A DNA stretch of 64,000 nt, taken from Siphlonurus alternatus. Its lineage: Eukaryota > Arthropoda > Insecta > Ephemeroptera > Siphlonuridae. Position 1 is the stretch's first letter, and every line of letters begins with the position of its first letter. Where the stretch lies: assembly GCA_949825025.1 (NCBI GenBank), contig OX463780.1, positions 15,721,480 to 15,785,479 of the forward strand, in the 5' to 3' direction. A program made the position numbers and the translations under genes. This document shows positions 59,711-64,000 of this stretch, piece by piece. A model generated the notes under the pieces. The model had not been told where the DNA came from. It worked only from the letters and a program-made list of their open reading frames with translations, and did no database searches.

Positions 59711-59830
59711 TTTTTTTTTTTTTTTTTATTACAAGGATACACCCCTAAGAGCTTACAGCTCGCGGCGGGGTACTGGGTAGGGATAAGGTAGGGAGGGGGG
59801 ATGGGTAAGGGCGGTGTGCTATTCCGCAAC
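59711..59830 (-). mobile_element. Tail fragment of the 5S-headed SINE family
   Basis: Read on the minus strand, it gives CCTACCCAGTACCCCGCCGC, GAGCTGTAAGCTCTTAG, GGTGTATCCTTGTAATA and an A run, matching the 3' end of the SINE at 23262-23640. Upstream of the tail the sequence departs from that copy, so this is either a 5'-truncated or a chimeric member. Confidence 0.7.
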
Positions 59831-59933
59831 GTTAAACTTAGGGTGGGAGGGCGAACGGGTGGGGGAAGATAACACCTTCTGAGCCCCCCCCCCCCCCCTC
59901 CTCACCGTGGATCATCTGCCACTGGGCCTAGAA

Positions 59934-59986
59934 ATATTGATGTATATTATACATCTAGGGCCTAGATGTATAATATACATCAATAT
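59934..59986. repeat. Perfect 26-bp palindrome with one-base centre
   Basis: The arms 59934-59959 and 59961-59986 are exact reverse complements (core GATGTATATTATACATCTAG) around a single G. No transposon ends are visible at its edges. Able to form a cruciform. Confidence 0.9.
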
Positions 59987-60465
59987 ATATTAATATAATA
60001 ATAAATGTATTATTACATTATTAGCAATATTTTTCTAAAATACGTACGTTTCTCTACTAGCCAATTATTTGTTTATACTTTTAATATTTATAATGTATAA
60101 TAATTATGCTAAATAATAATATAATATGTATGTTTTTGTCTTTTCCTCAATTTTGTGTTTATAATATCCACAAGACGTATTGCATTTTTTAAACAATTAA
60201 GTCGATAAAACTATAATTAAAACTGTACTAGATTATAGTATGCTAAGCCTGTATTACATTGCACGATATAATTTTGCATACGACTGTTTCCTTACAAGAA
60301 AATGTCATCCCAATACAAAAACAAATTTGGTTAACGTTTTCTTGCAAGGAAAAATTGTATGCAAAATTGCACCGTGTAATACTGGCTTTATATATATACA
60401 GTATATATATATATATAAATTATATAAAGAGGAATCAATAATTATTTAGTATATCGAGCTATTAA

Positions 60466-60861
60466 GGTAGAGATAACGCCAAACAGCTGTTTGACGTAAT
60501 CCCATTTGATTAACATGTAAACCTTAGCAAATTCACACAAATTCTGAAATTTTTTTGAGATGCAGATATTAGTGCCTAAAAGCCACAGAAAAAGTTTCGA
60601 AACAATTTAACGAGCCGATTTCCGATGTTTTTTTTATTAAGTTCTTAGTTTGTCTCTCCATGGGAAAGCGCCCCTATGCTGAAAATTAAAATAATAAATT
60701 TAAAAAAATCGGCCCGTTAAATTGTTTTGAATTTTTTTCTATGGATTTTAGGCACTAATATCTGCCTCTCAAAAAAATTTCAGAATTTTTGTGAATTTGC
60801 TAAGGTTTACATGTTAATCAAAGGAGAGTACGTCAAACAGCTGTTCGGCGTTATCTCTACT
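60466..60861. mobile_element. TTAA foldback MITE, about 396 bp
   Basis: TTAA at 60462-60465 and 60862-60865. Ends GGTAGAGATAACGCC and GGCGTTATCTCTAC are inverted. Inner arms pair over AAACAGCTGTT and GATTAACATGTAAACCTTAG. The centre has CTCCATGGGAAAGC, as in 32302-32687, so the two are members of one family with diverged ends. Confidence 0.9.
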
Positions 60862-61182
60862 TTAAGGAACTATTAATTGCAATTATAGAAATTTACTATT
60901 GGAATTGTATTCAAAAAACATATTTCATTCTATGATTAAAATATATTAATATTTCTACATTTTAAGATCACATCTTCTAGAGCATATGCAGAACAGTTAA
61001 TGTAGATCGAAGTTTTCTTTAATACCGAAGTGCCGATTTATGTTGCAACATAATATATGGTTGGTTTAATTTAAGGGGAAGGTAACAAGCCCTATGTAAA
61101 GTGCATATTCAATTGTATTACAATTATCAGGTAAATGAAGGAACAAAATAAAATGTCTTATATAATTTAATAAAAGAGAAAT

Positions 61183-61188
61183 TTTATT
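61183..61188 (-). promoter_or_regulatory. Candidate AATAAA polyadenylation signal of RINT1
   Basis: AATAAA on the minus strand lies about 140 nt after the RINT1 stop codon at 61326. No other canonical signal lies closer. Confidence 0.4.
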
Positions 61189-61325
61189 TGAGATTAATAA
61201 AAAGAGATTAATATACAATTTATATATATTATACAAAAGCTAGTGTGATATAATACAATCACAAAGCATCAAAAGTACTATTAAAGCTGTCATGCCATCA
61301 CATACAAAGAAGTCCTCCTGGTTTA

Positions 61326-64000
61326 TCACATGTACTCGTGGTCAGCACTGATGTCGTTTCTCCTGATGAGGACAGAGAGGGCTTGCTGGGCTCCGAGCCT
61401 CTGCACACCAATGTCTGCCAGGGCCTCCGTGGGGTCCGTGGTTCCCGAGGTGGGGAGGTCTTGGCGTACGGCCTCTAGCAGCAAGCGAGCCGAGCCCGAG
61501 GCGAGCGTTAGCAGAAGACATGCCTCCTTCACCCTGCAATCAAAGTGATGGTTGAAACATTTCCTCTTTAAATCTGAAGTTTTTATGATACTCAACATCC
61601 AATAATGTTCTAAAATTATTTCATGACTTTATTTAAATCATACAGTATTGTAAGCAAAAATGAAACTAAAAAAATTACATTTTTTTTTTAAACCAAAAAC
61701 ATACAAAAATTGTGTATGAAAAATTACAAAACTATAATGTCAGTGAAGAATACTGATTTTAATGACAATCCAATGATTTCAAAACATTCAAACACCATCA
61801 TAAAAAGTGCTTTAAGTATTTAAATAATAATAAAAAAATACACATACAGTAATGAACATTCTTTAGATACACCAAGATTAATGTAAACTCACTCTTTGAA
61901 GTGATTGTCCGGCCTGGCAGTGAACTGTCCAAAGAGGGGGAAAAGGCCGTGCACCATGTCATACTGAAGCTGCGCAGCACCACCCTCACTGAACCAGTTC
62001 TCGAGCACCACCTCTTCTAGGATGAACTGACGAACATAAGAAAGCAATGAATTACATAGCAAGACAATAATACCAACCAAACAATAATTACAGTATACAA
62101 ATTTTAATCTTCAGAACAGCATTGTAACATGAGTCATACAATTATTTTTAGTTACATTGAAATTAAAACGAACATGTAGTTTTTACATATATTATATAAA
62201 AAAGAATAGTGTATCAATATTTTGTTAACACATTACCTTAAGATAAACAACTTGTATTCTGAGTTAATGATGTGAAAGTATAAATTAAATTGGTTTCTGA
62301 ATTTTGAATTAGATTATAAAAGAAATTATTTTCATTGTTGGGGTACTGTTTAAAGCATTTGTTATCAGAAACTCACCTGGGAGAGTTGCTCCGCGAGGCT
62401 CTGCCAGGCTCGGCAGAAGAGAGTTTGGGCCAGCAGTTCTTGCAGTTGAAGCAGTCGGGCTGAGAGAACGCGGAACATGCCACAAGCACTCGGGGTGAGG
62501 CTGGAGCGAGCTTCTTCACTGGTAGGCATGGCAAACCACCTGATGACGATACAGTGACCGTCAGAACATGTCAGCAACATTGTTATAAAGTTCAACAATA
62601 AATAAATTTACAATAAATAAATGACAATAAAATTCAACAATAAATTTTATTTTAGCAATTCAAATTTTCTTTTATAATGGGCAACCTGCTTGAAATTTTT
62701 TTATTGCAGATATGAAAAGAGTGTACCAAATTATATTACTTCTCTCTCCCTCTTTTTATTAAGCTTGGGAATTGCTGTATTTTTTAAAAAAAATGAATGA
62801 AAGTACAGAGAGAGGTGTCAATAGAAGTCACTTACAGTTAGTAAAAGAATGATAAGACTAAAAAAAAAAAAAAAAAAAAAGGCCGTGGGTTCAACAAGCC
62901 TGAACTTTTAATAATTTGTTGTAAGCAATACTTTCTTTTGACCTCTAAAAAGTCTGCAAAAATTTTAATTAACATAATTTGGTTCCCTCTATTAATTAAT
63001 TAATTAAATTTTTTTTTTTTCATGTAGGTTGTCCATTCAATAACATGAAAAGAAAATGGTCCATATTTTGTCTCATATGGGCTGTTGGTAGATAAGTAAA
63101 TCTATACAAGATAAGTTGGGTCTATGTTATAAAATATTTTTAATGCCAAAAGAAAAAAAACAAAAAAAACAATATATTATTATTACCATGTAGTTAATAA
63201 TTGTTGATGGTGGCTATGATCTGTTAACCCACAAGAGGGCTTGGCCTCACCTGTCTTTGCGGTACTCCCTGGTGCGAGCCTTGACGTCCAACAACGTGGC
63301 CTCCACGAGGCTCTCCAAAAGGTCCGACACAAGGTGGTCCAGAAGGCCCAGTGGCTCGTCAAACACCGAGCCCTTCATGGCTACTGAGGAAGACCCGCTC
63401 TCCATCTGCTCCCGGTAGAACTGCAGCTGCAGGAAGTGCTGCGAAATGTGAATAATATGTCAATGTTTAGTACAGTACATCATTCACTGAAAACATTTAA
63501 TTACGTACCATTTTTTTTTAAATACCTTTAAATTGAGCAATATTCAGTCAGATTAAAAAAATATTAAATGCAATACTCTGTTACAGTAATATAGATTTTA
63601 AAGACAGTAATGTAATTGTTTTGTGGCATTTCTGCTCTTTATATGACATTCTAAAACTTTATGCTCACTAAATACAAGGTATAATTTGAAAAAAAAATAA
63701 GAAAATAAACAAATACTGTAAAATAAAATTCTTAAATTTCTTAAAAAAGAAGCAATATTCATTGCTAGAACGAAAACAAACGAAAGCTAAAGAATTGCCT
63801 AATAAAACAAAGTTTGCCCTAGTTAAAAAGCCTTGTGTCTTCCAAAGTCCTCACCGGCAGTTCTCCCCACTCTCGTAGCACTGAGGCGATGTAGTTGCTC
63901 GTGTTGAGCATGGCGGGCAGCTGCGAGGCGAGAGGGTCCATCCGCTCTGAGTGTAGCAGCTGCAGAAGTCGCACTCGTAGCTCGTCTAGCAGCTCCAGCT
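61326..64000 (-). CDS. RINT1: RINT1 (RAD50-interacting protein 1) C-terminal part
   Basis: Five exons: 64000-63855 (cut by the window), 63438-63251, 62539-62377, 62026-61893 and 61533-61326, in phase, encoding the last roughly 280 residues. The protein is the RINT-1/TIP20 subunit of the NRZ (Dsl1) complex with ZW10 and NAG, tethering Golgi-derived COPI vesicles at the ER. Diagnostic segments are LDHLVSDLLESLVEATLLD, EVVLENWFSEGGAAQLQYDM, HGLFPLFGQFTARPDNHFK and VKEACLLLTLASGSARLLLE, followed by ALADIGVQRLGAQQALSVLI. These are the C-terminal helical bundle of the TIP20 fold. The N-terminal half and promoter are beyond the right edge. Confidence 0.93.
62677..63036. mobile_element. Foldback element family A, degenerate copy
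   Basis: Left end TGGGCAACCTGCTTGAAA then TTGCAGATATGAAAAGAGTG; right end TCATGTAGGTTGTCCA. The centre contains an A tract and GGCCGTGGGTTCAACAAGCC, partly resembling a pol III B box. It lies in the RINT1 intron between 62539 and 63251. Confidence 0.75.

Larger units (their letters stand above)
58251..61182. other. AT-rich intergenic gap with repeats
   Basis: No protein-coding exon recognised. It holds a SINE tail (59711-59830), C and G tracts, a perfect inverted repeat (59934-59986) and a TTAA foldback element (60466-60861). At 61071-61095 TTAAGGGGAAGGTAACAAGC resembles a solitary end of the same TTAA family. Confidence 0.6.

Overview
The window is eukaryotic nuclear DNA, very AT-rich, with spliced genes and a dense load of small transposons. 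The proteins point to an arthropod. There is a zipper-type non-muscle myosin II N-terminus and an insect/crustacean-style CRY2 (vertebrate-like, repressor-type cryptochrome). I cannot say from sequence alone whether it is a crustacean or a hemimetabolous insect. All exon models were built by hand from homology, GT/AG sites and reading phase; every complete model closes in frame.

Layout, left to right. 1-8946: no coding sequence recognised; probably the long first coding intron of the myosin gene. 8947-9300 (minus): first coding exon of non-muscle myosin heavy chain. 9348-17820: AT-rich gap with two foldback transposons and microsatellites. 18018-25114 (minus): complete nine-exon cry2, 531 aa, with a paired E-box about 300 bp upstream. 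Its 3' UTR carries a small hAT element, and its second intron holds a LINE fragment nested in a 5S-rRNA-headed SINE. 25455-31000: satellite plus several foldback elements, including a palindrome made of two palindromes. 31024-40954 (minus): complete sixteen-exon USP40-type deubiquitinase, 1099 aa. 41386-43236 (plus): YRDC threonylcarbamoyl-AMP synthase, 245 aa, divergent from USP40. 43238-49509 (plus): a RUN plus Rubicon-homology protein of the PLEKHM1 group, 652 aa. Its only plausible start codon lies one base after the YRDC stop, in the same exon. 51558-57618 (minus): a four-transmembrane LAPTM-like protein, 222 aa. 61326-64000 (minus): the C-terminal part of RINT1, running off the right edge.

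The genes do not form one pathway. PLEKHM1-like (late endosome/autophagosome fusion), the LAPTM-like protein (endolysosomal membrane) and RINT1 (Golgi-ER tethering) are all membrane-traffic genes, but I read this as coincidence. cry2 is a clock gene. YRDC, RINT1, USP40 and myosin are housekeeping or cytoskeletal.

The most interesting signals are: the apparent dicistronic YRDC/PLEKHM1-like transcript; the symmetric double E-box at cry2; the hAT insertion 4 bp after the cry2 stop codon; a start-stop uORF just before USP40; and several families of near-palindromic mobile elements, some with TTAA target duplications and some with paired TGACGTCA sites.
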